From Branchiostoma belcheri (lineage: Eukaryota > Chordata > Leptocardii > Amphioxiformes > Branchiostomatidae), in NCBI RefSeq assembly GCF_001625305.1, contig NW_017804453.1:825350-889349 (forward strand): DNA of 64,000 bases, given 5' to 3'. Below the pieces are notes generated by a model. It worked only from the letters and a program-made list of their open reading frames with translations. It did not search any database and was not told the DNA's origin. Position 1 is the first letter of the stretch; every line of letters starts with the position of its first letter. Position numbers and translations under genes: made by a program. Positions 10,901-22,500 of this stretch are shown piece by piece.

Positions 10901-13900
10901 TCGCTCCCGACCCCGTCGGTCACACCCTGGGACGTCTTAAATAGGCTCCGGAAAGTTAAAACGAGGAAAGCTGCTGGCCCTGACGGCATCCTGGGCAAAC
11001 TAATCCGTGAGTTTGCGTATGAACTGAGTGGTCCCCTCTCAGATATCCTGAACTGTTCTCTCGCACAGGGGATCGTACCCGATGAGTGGAAAAGTGCGAT
11101 CGTGGTACCGGTGCCCAAAACAAAGCCTCCCTCAATCGACCAAATTCGCCCAATATCTTTGACTTCCCTGTTAGCCAAAATCGCTGAAGGGTTCATCACT
11201 CAGTGGGCTCTTTCTGACATCTTACCACAAATCGACCCTCAGCAGTTTGGGTGTCTTAAAGGGAGGTCAACAACTCACTGCTTGCTCGACCTAACCGACA
11301 ACTTATATAAGGCTTCAGACAAGCCGGGCACACTATGTTCATTGGTGTCTACTGATTATAGCAAAGCTTTCGATAGGGTAAGCCACACCACTGCTGTAAC
11401 CCGTTTAATCGAACTGGGCCTGCGACCGTCACTTACAAGGTGGATTGCTGATTTCCTAACGGATAGACGCCAGGCAGTCAGATACCATGGAACCCTTTCA
11501 GACAGTGTCTCTATAACGTGTGGTTTACCCCAAGGAACCCTCCTTGGGCCCCTGATTTTTGTGGCCTACATTAATGGTGCAGCACGGCAGGCCACCGCCA
11601 AAAGGTGGAAATTTGTAGACGATTTAAATCTGCTTGAGTGTAGAAATCCCTCTTCAACACCTTCATCTCTGCAAACGGACCTGTCAGACCTAGATAAATG
11701 GTCCTGTGAAAACAGCATGCTCTTACACCCTGGAAAGTGTAAAGTCCTACATGTCAAGTTCAGTAGGTCGGTACCTATACCACCACCTCTCAAAATTAAC
11801 AACAGAGATCTGCAACAGGTTGAAGTCATGAGGATTCTTGGTGTCTTCCTACAATCCAACCTCAAGTGGAATGCACACGTGGACTACATCTGCGCCAAAT
11901 CCAGCCAACGCTTGTTCTTCCTCAGACGTCTCAAACACTTTCACCTGGACATCGAAGATCTCGTCTCTGTTTACACTACATACATCCGCCCGATCACCGA
12001 ATATGCAACTCCGGTATGGCACTCTGGCCTTACAACGTCTCAGTCTGACAGAATTGAGAGGATCCAGCGCCGAGCTGTGCGTATTATCCTGGGACCGGAC
12101 TACTCCAACTATGCTGAAGCCTGCTCACAGCTCGGTCTATCTACTCTCCACGAGCGGCGTGAGGAACTGACTCTTAAGTTTGCCAGATCCCTGCTAACAT
12201 CTGGTCACTACCGTCACCTTTTGCCACCTCACAGACAGACTATCACTAGCCGTCAAACTCGTTTTTCTAATAATTTAGAACTCCAGCGCTGTAGAACAGA
12301 AAGATATAGAAACAGTGCTGTCCCATACATGACGCGCTTGATTAACTACTAGTCACACATATTGTTACATGACTTTGGTTTAGTTTTATAGATCCTTGTG
12401 CTGCTACTACTTGTAATATAGTGATTTTAATATGTTATATTTCCAAACCCTATTTTAAATATGATATGTCATTACTTTTATATGAATACTTGGCACGACT
12501 ATATGTAACGAGTGATTTTAATCGTGATATCTCTACCTGTATTTTAATATGTTATTATGTCACTACCTGTTATATTAATGTTTACCAGTTCAATTCAGTG
12601 CGAGTTACTACTTACACTGCGAGACTGTAAATGTTTGTTGTGAAGCAACAATAATAAACCAATCTACTAAGGTGGTAAGGAAAATGGGGTTATATGTGGC
12701 ATATGTAAACTCATTGTTCAGACTACGTCGGACAGTTCAACACGCGCGTGTTACACCGTGTACTTGTGTGTGTTACACCGTATACTTGTGTGTCAGAATG
12801 CCGAAGGGCAATGGAAAACAGCCGAGACGATAGCCCGGCATACATGTACTTCAGGAATGAACAGTGACATTGTGTTGCATGTGGGCTACCCTGAAAGCAA
12901 ACTCCAGGGATCGGTAGCTGTTCCCCGTCGCCAGGAAGCGTGGGGTAATGGCGAGTTTTAGGCCTGCTGACAAGGGCTGTTTAGCACTGCATAGAATTAA
13001 ACAGAAGTGTTACATACGGACTGAACTGTTATATCTAAATTATAAATAATCACGAATACATTGAAATGTGTCAAGAAGTAGATGGCATTTAAAGCACTGG
13101 CTCTGGACTTTTCTCGATGGGTGGACCTACACGTTGTTGGAGGTCGTGAAACATCAGTGGTTCCATTCGCAGGAAGGACTTAAAGTCGCAATGATGTTCG
13201 CGACAAAATTAAAGCTCCGTCATCAGTGTCCGTACACGACAGGAGCCCGTCGGGATCCCCCCTGGACCCCGCCAGGGACCTGGCAGCTGCCCGGCCGAAC
13301 TGTAAGAGCCGGTCGGCACCCTACCACACGCCGCACGGGTCAAGACGGGAGACTGGCCGGGCACCGGACGGGTCCCTGACAGAAACCGGCCGCCAAGGGG
13401 ACCAAAAGTTTATAAATATTAATTAGAAGACGCCTCAACACCGGCCGGAGTACAACCAGGCCCCGACAGGGAGCCGTAAAAGAACATTTAATTGTGACCC
13501 TGACAGGTCGGCGCACGCTCGGCGTCATGACACCGGCCGGCGTCTACGCCAAGGACATACCGAACGGGCGCCGCTTCAAATGTGACCTAAGCATAAAATT
13601 AGCTATTACCATTTAAAGTCTTACTATTTTAGTAATTTTTGTGTAAGAATGTATATTTCATTTATACTAATAAATTGCTTATGTTTATTTATTCATTTTG
13701 CTTGTGTTCCAATCCAGACTGGGCTTTCACTGGCCTCCGTTCAACAGCATCAACCACCTCCACCTGCATGTGTTGTCCCCCACCAGTCAGATGGGCTTCC
13801 TGTCCAGACTTATATACCGCCCTGCCTTCTATTTTGTGACGGTACGTTTGTCCTGCATACTTTTCTGTCACTTTTTCCATGGAGTCAACCTTTATCAACA

Positions 13901-14327
13901 ACTTTTAATAGAAAACAATAAATCAAAATTCATACCATGAAATGTTTTCTTTTATCATTCATTATCTGATCTCTTGCTGATGCTGTCTAGTTTTCTCACT
14001 GACAGAAAGACAGGAAATAAGATTGGACCTCTGATATAACTTCCTGCCTCAGCATCCCTGGTATTCCTAGAATGGGGAAATAACTATGGAACAGAAGCAA
14101 ACACAAAACCTCTGTACAAAAAAATTATGTCTAACAGAAAGCATAGTATACGATTGTGATGTTGAGTATGTGTAATAATAATATATGACTGTATCTTGTT
14201 TCTCATTTTGCAATAACAGGTAGACAGTCTGCTACAGAGACTACAGGCCATGCCTGTAGATCAGCCTGTAGCCCCTTCATCTACACCCCAACAACCACCT
14301 GCAACTAAACCTGAGGGAGAGCAGTGA
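7905..14327 (+). CDS. HINT3: Histidine triad nucleotide-binding protein 3, copy A
   Basis: Exons 7905-7973, 9271-9388, 9844-9910, 13718-13841 and 14220-14327 give 161 residues with phases 0, 1, 2 and 0. HINT3 hydrolyses nucleoside phosphoramidates (for example AMP-lysine) and is cytosolic and nuclear. Family marks are visible: 'CIFC' (zinc-binding type Cys pair) at residues 5-8, '[15 protein letters not shown]', 'GFHWPPF', and the HIT motif H98-L-H100-L-H102-V-L with H100 as nucleophile. All splice sites are GT-AG. The C-terminal tail is Pro/Gln-rich ('[15 protein letters not shown]'). Intron 3 is swollen to 3.8 kb by a retroelement and GC-rich blocks without touching any splice site, so the gene looks functional. 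A poly(A) signal AATAAA lies at 14618. Confidence 0.88.
8727..8949. mobile_element. Fold-back (hairpin) MITE in HINT3-A intron 1
   Basis: An inverted repeat of about 89 bases: the left arm 8728-8816 ('CATAATATCACC', 'CGCCACCTTGA', 'GTGTGCTTTAAGATATTTTT') is mirrored in 8860-8949 ('AAAAATATCTTTAAGCACAC', 'TCAAGGTGGCGG'). The loop is about 43 bases. No coding capacity. The transcript of this intron would form a long hairpin. Confidence 0.8.
10038..10290. repeat. GC-rich block with perfect palindrome in HINT3-A intron 3
   Basis: A sharply GC-rich island in AT-rich DNA, rich in CCGAACGGG/CGGCGAA-type words, with the perfect palindrome GATTTTAACTC-A-GAGTTAAAATC at its centre (about 10166-10188). 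It has no open frame of note. Its composition suggests inserted DNA, probably a transposon fragment, but the family is unknown. Confidence 0.5.
10306..12352 (+). pseudogene. Reverse transcriptase ORF of the HINT3-A intronic LINE (frameshifted)
   Basis: The first part (10306-10767) is the linker region before RT; the second frame (10742-12352) holds RT motifs: 'KAAGPDGI', '[15 protein letters not shown]', '[11 protein letters not shown]' (first catalytic Asp), '[11 protein letters not shown]', and 'FVDDL' (the YxDD position), then the thumb and C-terminal part ('[13 protein letters not shown]'). A frameshift around 10715-10745 separates the parts, since the 'WHKAI' type continuation lies in the second frame. 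The clade is not certain. The element lacks its 5' end and is unlikely to be autonomous. Confidence 0.8.
10319..12667 (+). mobile_element. 5'-truncated LINE-type (CR1/Jockey-like) retrotransposon in HINT3-A intron 3
   Basis: It carries a non-LTR reverse transcriptase and C-terminal region but no endonuclease domain, as expected from 5' truncation during target-primed insertion. The 3' end holds a small stem (TTGTTG-TGAA-GCAACAA at about 12634-12651) then AATAATAAACC. The 8-mer TAAGGTGG occurs at 10311-10318 and 12668-12675 and may be the target duplication, though it is short. The element is in sense with the host gene and outside exons. Confidence 0.7.
12676..13717. other. Rest of HINT3-A intron 3 with second GC-rich block
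   Basis: It includes a two-unit short repeat 'GTGTTACACCGT.TACTTGTG' (12748-12790) and a GC-rich block at about 13235-13565 with words like CCGGCCG and CCGAACGGG, similar in style to 10038-10290. I see no exon. The open frames in the GC-rich block are composition artefacts. Confidence 0.45.
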
Positions 14328-14434
14328 TAGCACAACATGTTTCCCTCTGTAGATAGGTAGTCATAACAATGTGGTAATTCATCCTTGGACTTCTTAAGAA
14401 TTAGAACAAATACATGTAGAAGGAACCCCTGACA

Positions 14435-14588
14435 GATGCAGTGTGGTTGAGAATCTATAAACAGTAATTGTAATAATAACTTAATTGCAAATCTTTGCCT
14501 ATAGGCTATTTGATGCAGTGTGATTGAGAATCTATCAACAGTAATTGTAATAATAACTTAATTGCAAATCTTTGCCTATAGGCTATTT
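14435..14588. repeat. Tandem duplication, 2 x 77 bp
   Basis: Units 14435-14511 and 14512-14588 both run from GATGCAGTGTG to TATAGGCTATTT and differ at only a few positions. They lie just after the HINT3-A stop, upstream of AATAAA at 14618, so the duplication is probably in the 3' UTR. Confidence 0.9.
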
Positions 14589-15485
14589 GCAAGTGTTCAT
14601 TATAAAGAAAGGTATATAATAAAGGTAAAGACATTGTAAAGGTATTGTGTCAACACTATCATATACAAATGTAGATTGTGTACAGTAATATTCCATCAGA
14701 ATTTTAAAAAGTTTCTTCTCAGCAAGATAACAACACTAATAATGATTAGTGGTTTAAGTCTACTTCTAATTTTAAGTTTACTCTTTTAAATTAAGTCAAT
14801 GTTAACTAGAATTGAGAACAGGCTAAAGCCCACAAGGTGAATGACATTTTGAAAAGTTGATACTAGTTTAACACCTGTTATGTTAATCCTTCCACAAATG
14901 TGTTCAATCTCAACAGATAAATAAAAAAATACAAATGTGTGGGAGTTACATGATTGTATGTCTTATGAATTTTAACTTTACCTTGTGGCATGTTCAGTGT
15001 TTACCCTCCTCTCCCTCTATCTGAAACCAATCCTGACTGTCCATCACAATTAGCAGTTCAACCAATGAAAGCATGGCAATTAGCTGGTTGACCAATGAGA
15101 GATGGCTACATGTCTATCAAATGTTTACATTTCTATGTGTGTACCTTTGAACACAATCCAATAAAGTATAGTGTATTTTGTATGCAAATTTGGTCAATTA
15201 AGTGGTGTTCCCCTTTTCAAGTTGCATAAAAAAGTGGATGAATAGCCTAATTTGTATTTCCCCCGCAACCTGCATATTTTTAGATAAATTTTTACTTCTT
15301 TTATATATATCTGTGCCCAAAGTACACATTACAAGTGGGAAAGTCCTATTATATAATTAAACACAAATTAAAGTATCACAGCATCTTATGGTAATTTAGC
15401 AAATTAGGTTCTAAGTTGCTTACTACACATTCATGTTCTTCTTTATATACTGTGAGTTACATATGATGTATGGATGAAATTAGCT
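14589..15485. other. HINT3-A 3' UTR end and intergenic DNA
   Basis: AATAAA occurs at 14618, and further candidate signals follow near 14915 and 15160. The rest is AT-rich with no gene seen. Confidence 0.5.
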
Positions 15486-15952
15486 TTAGGCCACACCAAG
15501 TAAATTTTATGGATGACGTCCTTTAGAGACCCTATATCTAATGCGAGAGGGCGAGAAAAAAAACAAGAAGGGCCCTAAAAAACAAGATTCCTAGATTAGA
15601 AATATACTAAGAGACGACAAATGTTAGGACACAAATTGAATGAGGTGACACAGATTAACAAGCAAGAAGTCTTTTATTCATCATCAAAACAGCACTGATA
15701 AATCAGGTGGAACAGCAGTTGTCGTCCTCTCCTGTTTCTTTCATCACATTTTTGCAGGCCTGCAGAAACAAAGCATGTGCTCTTTACCCATTTCGCGTTA
15801 CGGGTTTCACGTCAATCTAACGATTTGGGGCACTGTCGTGACTCTTTGGTCATAGTTACAGGAAGCCGAATTTCTTGTTTTTTTTTCTAGGAACAGGCCA
15901 AAATCTATGCGCGCGCGGACGTCATCCATAAAATTTACTTGGTGTGGCCTTA
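15486..15952. mobile_element. MITE-like element, AGGCCACACCAAGT family
   Basis: The ends are long inverted repeats: 'GGCCACACCAAGTAAATTTT' on the left and 'AAAATTTACTTGGTGTGGCC' on the right, extending inward through 'ATGGATGACGTC'. TTA flanks both sides, a TWA duplication fitting PIF/Harbinger-type elements. Non-coding. It sits between the two HINT3 genes. Confidence 0.75.
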
Positions 15953-16428
15953 TATAGTTTTTCATTAATTTTACAACTGAGGTCCTAATTTGCATTACAG
16001 TATACATATCCCATTTTGTCACAAAAGTTCCATGTGTGAATTTCCCGCCATTCAAAATGAATTATGAATGTCTAACACCCACAATATTACACAGTCATTA
16101 ATGTTCACATTATACAAGACCATTTGGTGCTTTCAGTGTGACAGTAATGTATGGATCATGCCACAAGAGACATTCAGTGAAAAATGAACAACAAACATCT
16201 TTTAGAAAAGCATTTGAAACCTCTCAGCCAAACTACCAGAGCGCACATCCCATCTCAAACCCATAAAATACTGCCTCTTATAAATCAGCCCCATCCGCGA
16301 GTTCCGACAAAGAAATCAGGAGGGTCTCATAGTGACCTGCTCGTCTGAAGGTAATGAACTGTTGGCGGGGCTGATCATGCATTCGTCATCCCTCCACATC
16401 ACGGAAACCTGTAGTCGGTCCGTGCTGC
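15953..16428. other. Upstream region of HINT3-B
   Basis: No exon seen. It should contain the HINT3-B promoter; no core element stands out. Confidence 0.4.
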
Positions 16429-18864
16429 ATGATGGCGGGGTGTATATTTTGCAACATCGCCCGCGGAGAAGAGCCCATGACAACACTTCTGTACGAGGTT
16501 TGTGACATCTTATCACCCGTAACATGATAGAGATCTAGACGCCATTTATCAGATGTTTATGACGAAACAATATTCCTGAGGGGCGTGACGGGGCTTCTTG
16601 ATGTATGATTAAGTTTAATGTTGTACAATCTTCACGGTGTAGTTCAGGGAATTTCACGGTTACCACAAAATGTCAGAAATCCCCCGGCTTTGAAATTAAG
16701 CAACCCCAACCCGCTAAAATCCGGCTCTCTGATTACACACATGATATAGATAATCCTTGACGATGGATAGCTAGCGATACGGGTATCATAACGCATACAT
16801 CACTACGGTTCAGCATTTACAAACGACGGGGAAAATTCCCCCTCACTCAAATGATGACCTTGACTCTGCTCTGTCATTTCGATGTACGTAGCCCCACTAT
16901 AGACAAGGGCATAGGATTTAATCGTTTTGTCTGATGTGTCTAATCATATGATGTTTTACTGGCATTGATTTTGGCTGACCAGACGTATTTTCATGGAGCA
17001 GCGCCATTCATTTGAGACATGACGTGGCTTGGCTATGTACATGTACGTGTACATGACTGTAATCTCCATCAAAGGAGGCTACTTTAGGGGCTGAAAATAT
17101 AATACGGCCAAATACGGTGAATACCTGTAATTACGTAAAATAATTTCTGTGGGGCGAAATGATCTCTCCCTGACCAACAAACTCCTTTGGCAAAGTAATC
17201 ACCTTATTTGGCAAATGTCTAACATTGAGTATATATTTTCTTCCCTAGAGTAAGTCCAGTTGAGGCTGGCGTGGGGGTAGTTTCAGAAAGCGCGCTTACA
17301 TGCTATATCTCAATTTTAATGTGATGGCGAGGTCACAATCGTCGTACGATTTTGATGCTGTAGAATTATCAAGCATGCGCGGGCTGTGACAGAACCGACC
17401 GCCAATGATCAATGTCTTGTTCCTTACATTGTTAGATAGCTGAATTTTGTTGACACATGGATGACTATCCCAAAAATGCATTCATATTGCGATCGTACTG
17501 CGGTCGTACTACATTAATATGTGACCGGGCCCTAACAGTGTGCACATGTTTAATACTAACTATTCTTATTAGTACGGAAGTACAAAATGTATTGTTTGGG
17601 TGGCGCTGGTTTAGGGAACGTTTGTTTGTATTGAGTTGGTAGAAATTGGGTTTCAGTTGATTGACAGGGTTGTGACCCGGTATGTCATGGGTGGCACGAT
17701 GTGCTATTAGGGCGTCAGGAACGTGTACTGTGTAATACTAGTATTATTAACCATGGTATGACACATGAACCATAGTGTAATACAGGACTGGTGAGCTACG
17801 TAAGTTATACAATCGTCTGAGGTATAATCCATTCTATGATGTAATTCAATCGGGTATTTCCCCATGAACATACAATACATACCCAGAGGTCTTAAAGCTC
17901 CGATGTGTTGTTTCTCTACAGGATGAGAAATTCGTGGCGTTTCGAGACCAGCGGCCGGGAGCTCCCCACCATTACCTGATCATCCCCAAGATTCACGTCC
18001 CCAACCCTTCAACCCTGACCAATAAAGACATTCCACTAGGTGGGTTTCTAACGGATGGAGCAGTATCCGTTTTTTAAAACTAAATTTTGTAACATACTGT
18101 CAATAAGATTTTTTGCACTATTGACAGGGTATTTTTCTCCATCTCAGTTGAGTCCCTGGCCGAGGTTGGGAACAAAGTCCTACAGGAGCAGGGAGGGAAC
18201 ATGGAGGACAAGAGGTCAGATCTGACTCTTCACTGAAATTTCTTGAAACCGTGTTGCATGTGTAATACGTCTGTAATATGGACGATAGACTTTACGCAAT
18301 TGGATGGTAACAACTGAAGTGTAGATAATAACTCTTGAAGTTGAACATGTTTCAGAATGGGCTTCCACTATCCCCCATTCAACACCGTGGACCACCTCTG
18401 TCTGCACGTGCTGTCTCCAGCCAGTCAGATGAGCTTCCTGTCCAGCACCATATACAGCACCACCTTCTGGTTTATGACGGTGTGTTGGTTCACTATGTCA
18501 TGGTGTCAGTTGATTCAACTTACAGTGTTTGGTTGTGTGTCCGTAGTTAGTGGGGGTGATGTGGTAACACCACAGAGGGGAGTGGAAGCATTTCAACTAG
18601 ACAGAAGTGACAGAAAAATAGAGTTCATAGGTGATAATTTGTCTTCAAGTTGTGTATATTATATTATATGGTTACGGTTACGTATTATGCTGTAGACCTA
18701 TGAAATCCAAAATCTTTTATCAATAACATTTTAATAACTAGGTAGAGATTGCTCCCAAATATTTAGAGAAATCAGTACCAGTGTATGTGAATGTTATATT
18801 GTATGCCCTCTTACAGGTAGAGAAAATACTGGAGAAGCTGGAGGCAATGCCACCAGGCCAGTAG
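16429..18864 (+). CDS. HINT3 paralogue, copy B, with Cys in place of the nucleophilic His
   Basis: Exons 16429-16497, 17922-18039, 18148-18214, 18356-18479 and 18817-18864 repeat the HINT3-A structure with identical exon lengths (except the last) and phases, giving 141 residues. 'CIFC', '[10 protein letters not shown]' and 'MGFHYPPF' are kept. The HIT motif reads H98-L-C100-L-H102: codon TGT at 18399-18401 replaces CAC of copy A, two base changes. In HINT, FHIT and aprataxin the middle His forms the nucleotidyl intermediate, so phosphoramidase activity should be lost or altered. The tail ends early at 'MPPGQ'; sequence after the stop still resembles copy A's coding tail. The exon 1 donor GTTTGT is weaker than copy A's GTAAGT. 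Poly(A) signal AATAAA at 19085. Confidence 0.85.
17318..17534. mobile_element. MITE-like element, GGCCCGGTCAC family (inverted), in HINT3-B intron 1
   Basis: The right end 'GTGACCGGGCCCTAA' is the inverse of the family start, and the interior 'GCTGTGACAGAACCGACCGCC' is the reverse complement of the interior of the 4652 copy. The left end ('GGCGAGGTCAC') is diverged, so that boundary is approximate. Confidence 0.55.
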
Positions 18865-19523
18865 ATCTTCATCCACATCCCAGAAACATCTGGAAACTAA
18901 ACCTGGGAATAGCAGTACTTGTAGTATAACCAAGAACAGTGATCTAGCCTCTCAGTTTTAGTTTTGCTAAAAAAAAAAAAACTTTCCTACTTCGTTGCTG
19001 ACTTGAAATTTGGAAAAAGACAAAAGTTGTGAGCTGAAGACAAATGCCTTGCCATTAAAAAGGATCGACAACTATATTATCATCAATAAATAAAATATAT
19101 AAAATCTGAAAGTTTATTTTTTCTCAGGAAAGTAGTTGCATGTACACGATTAGTTGATGTCAACTAGAATGTACTAAGTACAGGTAAGGCTTATGATGTT
19201 TGTAAATAACTGTACGATCAGAAGCAAAACTGTTAAGTGTTTCTGTTAATCTCTGAGTAATCAATATGTAGCTTGTCAGCTAAATGTAGGCCTAGAAAAA
19301 TTTGATAAACCTTAGACAAATTATACAGTTACATTGTGTCAACATCTAGACGTGGCTTGTTTTTTCTTTCATACTGTAAAATGATTTTGAAAAACTGTAT
19401 CCCTGACATGCTTATAGAAATGACCATTAAAGCGGGTCTATAGCAAACATATTGAAGTCGTGTTTCGCTTTTATTCCGATTTCATATTGTAAAACACATG
19501 TAGACATACTGTAAAGGCACTTC
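18865..19523. other. Convergent 3' region between HINT3-B and RTEL1
   Basis: It holds AATAAA on the + strand at 19085 (HINT3-B) and TTTATT at 19470-19475, an AATAAA signal for RTEL1 on the - strand. No other gene is seen. Confidence 0.6.
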
Positions 19524-22500
19524 TCAGTCGTCATCCTCATCATCAAACAAAGCATTCATCCTCCTCTCTTCCTCATCTTCCTCTCCTCCCATCTCACTGG
19601 CATCATTGCACAATCCTGGTTTTCTGTCCTGTAGACCGTTCCGTAAGTCATTGTAACTTCCTGTCAGATTGCAACTACTCTTCTGATTTTCGTTGGAGCT
19701 TCTTTCCTTTCCATGAGTTGTGGAAGAAACAGCAGCCAAAGCTCCATTAGTTTGAATTACTACACTGTTTTCCTGAGTCCTGGTGGATGCTGCTGCTGAG
19801 GTCTTGTTGGTGTTTCCACCCTGTAGCCAACTGGACAGAGTAGTTGGCGCACTTTGGGTAGAGCTGCTTCCAAGATGCCTGCCACCTTTTATCAAATAGA
19901 AAACACTTACGATATATATCTCTGTGATGCCAGTCAATGTAAGTCTATCTGATAATTTAACACTCACAAATGTAAGATGATATGGAAATAATTATTGAAA
20001 CACAGACACAACATGAAACGAAACCTCTGTACAATTAGGTAACAACAGGACCTGTACCTTTATTAAGGTGGGTAGTGCTGTCCAGCTGAGATGACCCTCC
20101 AGAGGCAGACATGCCTGCAGTGCTGCTCTGTGCATCTCCTGTGTTCAGCCTTCTCTTCTTGGTGACCTGCGCCGAGTCTTTGTGTTCTTGTAGACACTTC
20201 CTGGACACACTGTGCTCAGGTTTGTAACCACAGCCTGGGAAATATTGGTTTATGTACGAGGGAACCATCACAGGCACTCAGAAGAAATCTCAAAAAGATC
20301 TCACTGACATATAACTCCTTGAAATACCCAGGTATTTATGGTTGTCATGAATTTCTTGTTTTATTAATCATGAGAATTCTTGCTGATTCTACCTAATATG
20401 CACTTTTCCCCTTGCCTCCATAAGGCAACGGATGTCTAGCACATGGATAGAACTTACTGCAACACAAGCAGACATACAAACAGACAGTGAATGAAAACAA
20501 AACCTCCATACATGGAGGTAAATAAAGACAATCAAATGTCCAAGTCAACTGCAGATGTTTTTGCTAAATGTTCCTACATCAACTTGTTAAGATATATCAC
20601 TAACCTTGTCCAGTAATGTCCTGGCAGGTCTGATCAAACCTTTTCTTGTGATGTGGTCGCACAAACTTGTAGAATTCTGCAGAGGATAGGAGACACGAGA
20701 CAAGTATAGAATTAAGGCATGAAATTGAAAATCTCAAATTACTACCATTAACATGACACCAAGCAACATATATTGATTTATTTTGTTTATTTGTTTATTT
20801 GAATTCACCACAAGATATACAAGTGGAAGGGAGGACAGAACAGGTGCATTGACACCTCTACAAGGTGTCCTCCCAAGCACAACATACAGAATATAAAAAC
20901 AGATTACCTTGCACTGGAGTTTTTTGCAAAATGTACAGGCTGTTGTCCTAAAGTCAACTGTTTTACATTTAGACTATATCTACCTTTCTTCAGTCCACAA
21001 ACTTTAGATGTTTTAAAGCAACATTTACATCTCTGATACTATCGATGTGTCCAATAGAAGGAACATCTCACCTCTGAAGAGATGGATTGTAGAAACATCT
21101 TCTGTAAACAAGTCAGCCAGATTAGTCACCATGGTGTTGAAATCATCAGTCTGGAAAGAAAAAATACTTTTAGTAATCGGGGAGCTGACTTGAGCTCTTA
21201 CATGTACCTTCTCAAGGGCTCAGTCACGTACATGTACATGTACATTGTATGATCAATGTAGTATGATTAAAAAATCTAAGGGCATTATTGGGATAATCCT
21301 GCAAAGTTCAGCTGTGTTGTTATTGAAAAGGCTGTCTTAGACCATTGTAAGTGTTTTTTTTCACAGCCTGTTTGAAAATTCTACAGCATCTAAATTGTAC
21401 AATGGCCTACAACAAAAGTGACTGCAGTTGAATGGGCCACCAGGGTACACTTCCCTTTTGTTCCGCTAGGTGGAATTTATTCGAATTAAATCAGAATGAA
21501 CAGTAGGAATATAAACATGCATGAAGGAAGCTTAGCATTTTTATACATGTACCTTCTTGTAGTCTCCCAACATCTTCTGAAAGAGCTTAAACTTCTCTAT
21601 ACTGAGAACACGTCGAACCTGGAAAAAATAAGAGCTTCTTAGCAGCAGTCAAAATATCCATGCAAGTTGTGACAGGTAAATGATTTTCTTCTCATGTAAT
21701 CACAAATACTAATGAACTGCAGTGAAGAGTAAAAAGCATTGACATCCTACAATTATATGTACTTCCAGTCATAGATCATATAGGGAATATAACATTGTTT
21801 ATTCCATATCACCAAATAAAGGTACAAGCCTGACCACAGGAGGAGTCATTTACGTCATACAAGTCCCTGTGAGTGTGATACAAAATTGTTTTCACTTGCT
21901 TGTACTTGTGTGATGAGCAAAACAAATCTACCTCAGCCAGGTACTTCTCAGCAGGCATCAGCATGGGTTTCTTGTCAGTGGGCTTGTCTCTTGGTTTCTC
22001 ACTTGGCTGTGCCTTCTGAGGCTGGGAGAGAAAACATACATCCATGTACATTGATGTCTGACTTTGCAAATGAAACTGTCTGAAGGAGAAACCAGCTAAT
22101 TATAAGGATGACCATGTTTGACATAATAATAGAGTATTAAGTTACCATTAGATGATCAAATTGTAATAATACTCTGGAGGAGCTCTGTTTTGTGGACCAA
22201 TATATGAGTCGCAAGTTGAACTAAGGTCTGAGGCATTATCTGAGAAAAACAAGATCAAAAGGATGATGCCCAATCCAAGTACTCTGTTGACATTCAGATC
22301 TCTTACCTTCACAATTCTAATTCTTTTCCTCATCGGTTTTGCCATGGGTCTTGCTGATGAACTGGAGTCCTGATTATCAACATGAAAAAAGGCTACTGAA
22401 TGTTTAAACTATCCATATTATTGAATAATTGTACTGCACAATAGACATGTAATCAAGAGCAAACCAATGAGGTATAAACAGTTCTACCCCACCATTACAA

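Noticed and set aside
13226-13528. Open frames in the GC-rich block on both strands
   Set aside because: They arise from high GC content with few stops; the peptides are Pro/Arg/Gly-rich and frame-independent.
7905-14327. HINT3-A as a pseudogene because a retroelement interrupts it
   Set aside because: The element is wholly intronic; all five exons, splice sites and the HIT motif are intact.
19885-19967. Start of the last RTEL1 exon further upstream at an ATG in the open frame
   Set aside because: The stretch to 19967 is intron; the acceptor GATAAAAG before GGT keeps phase 1 from exon 31.
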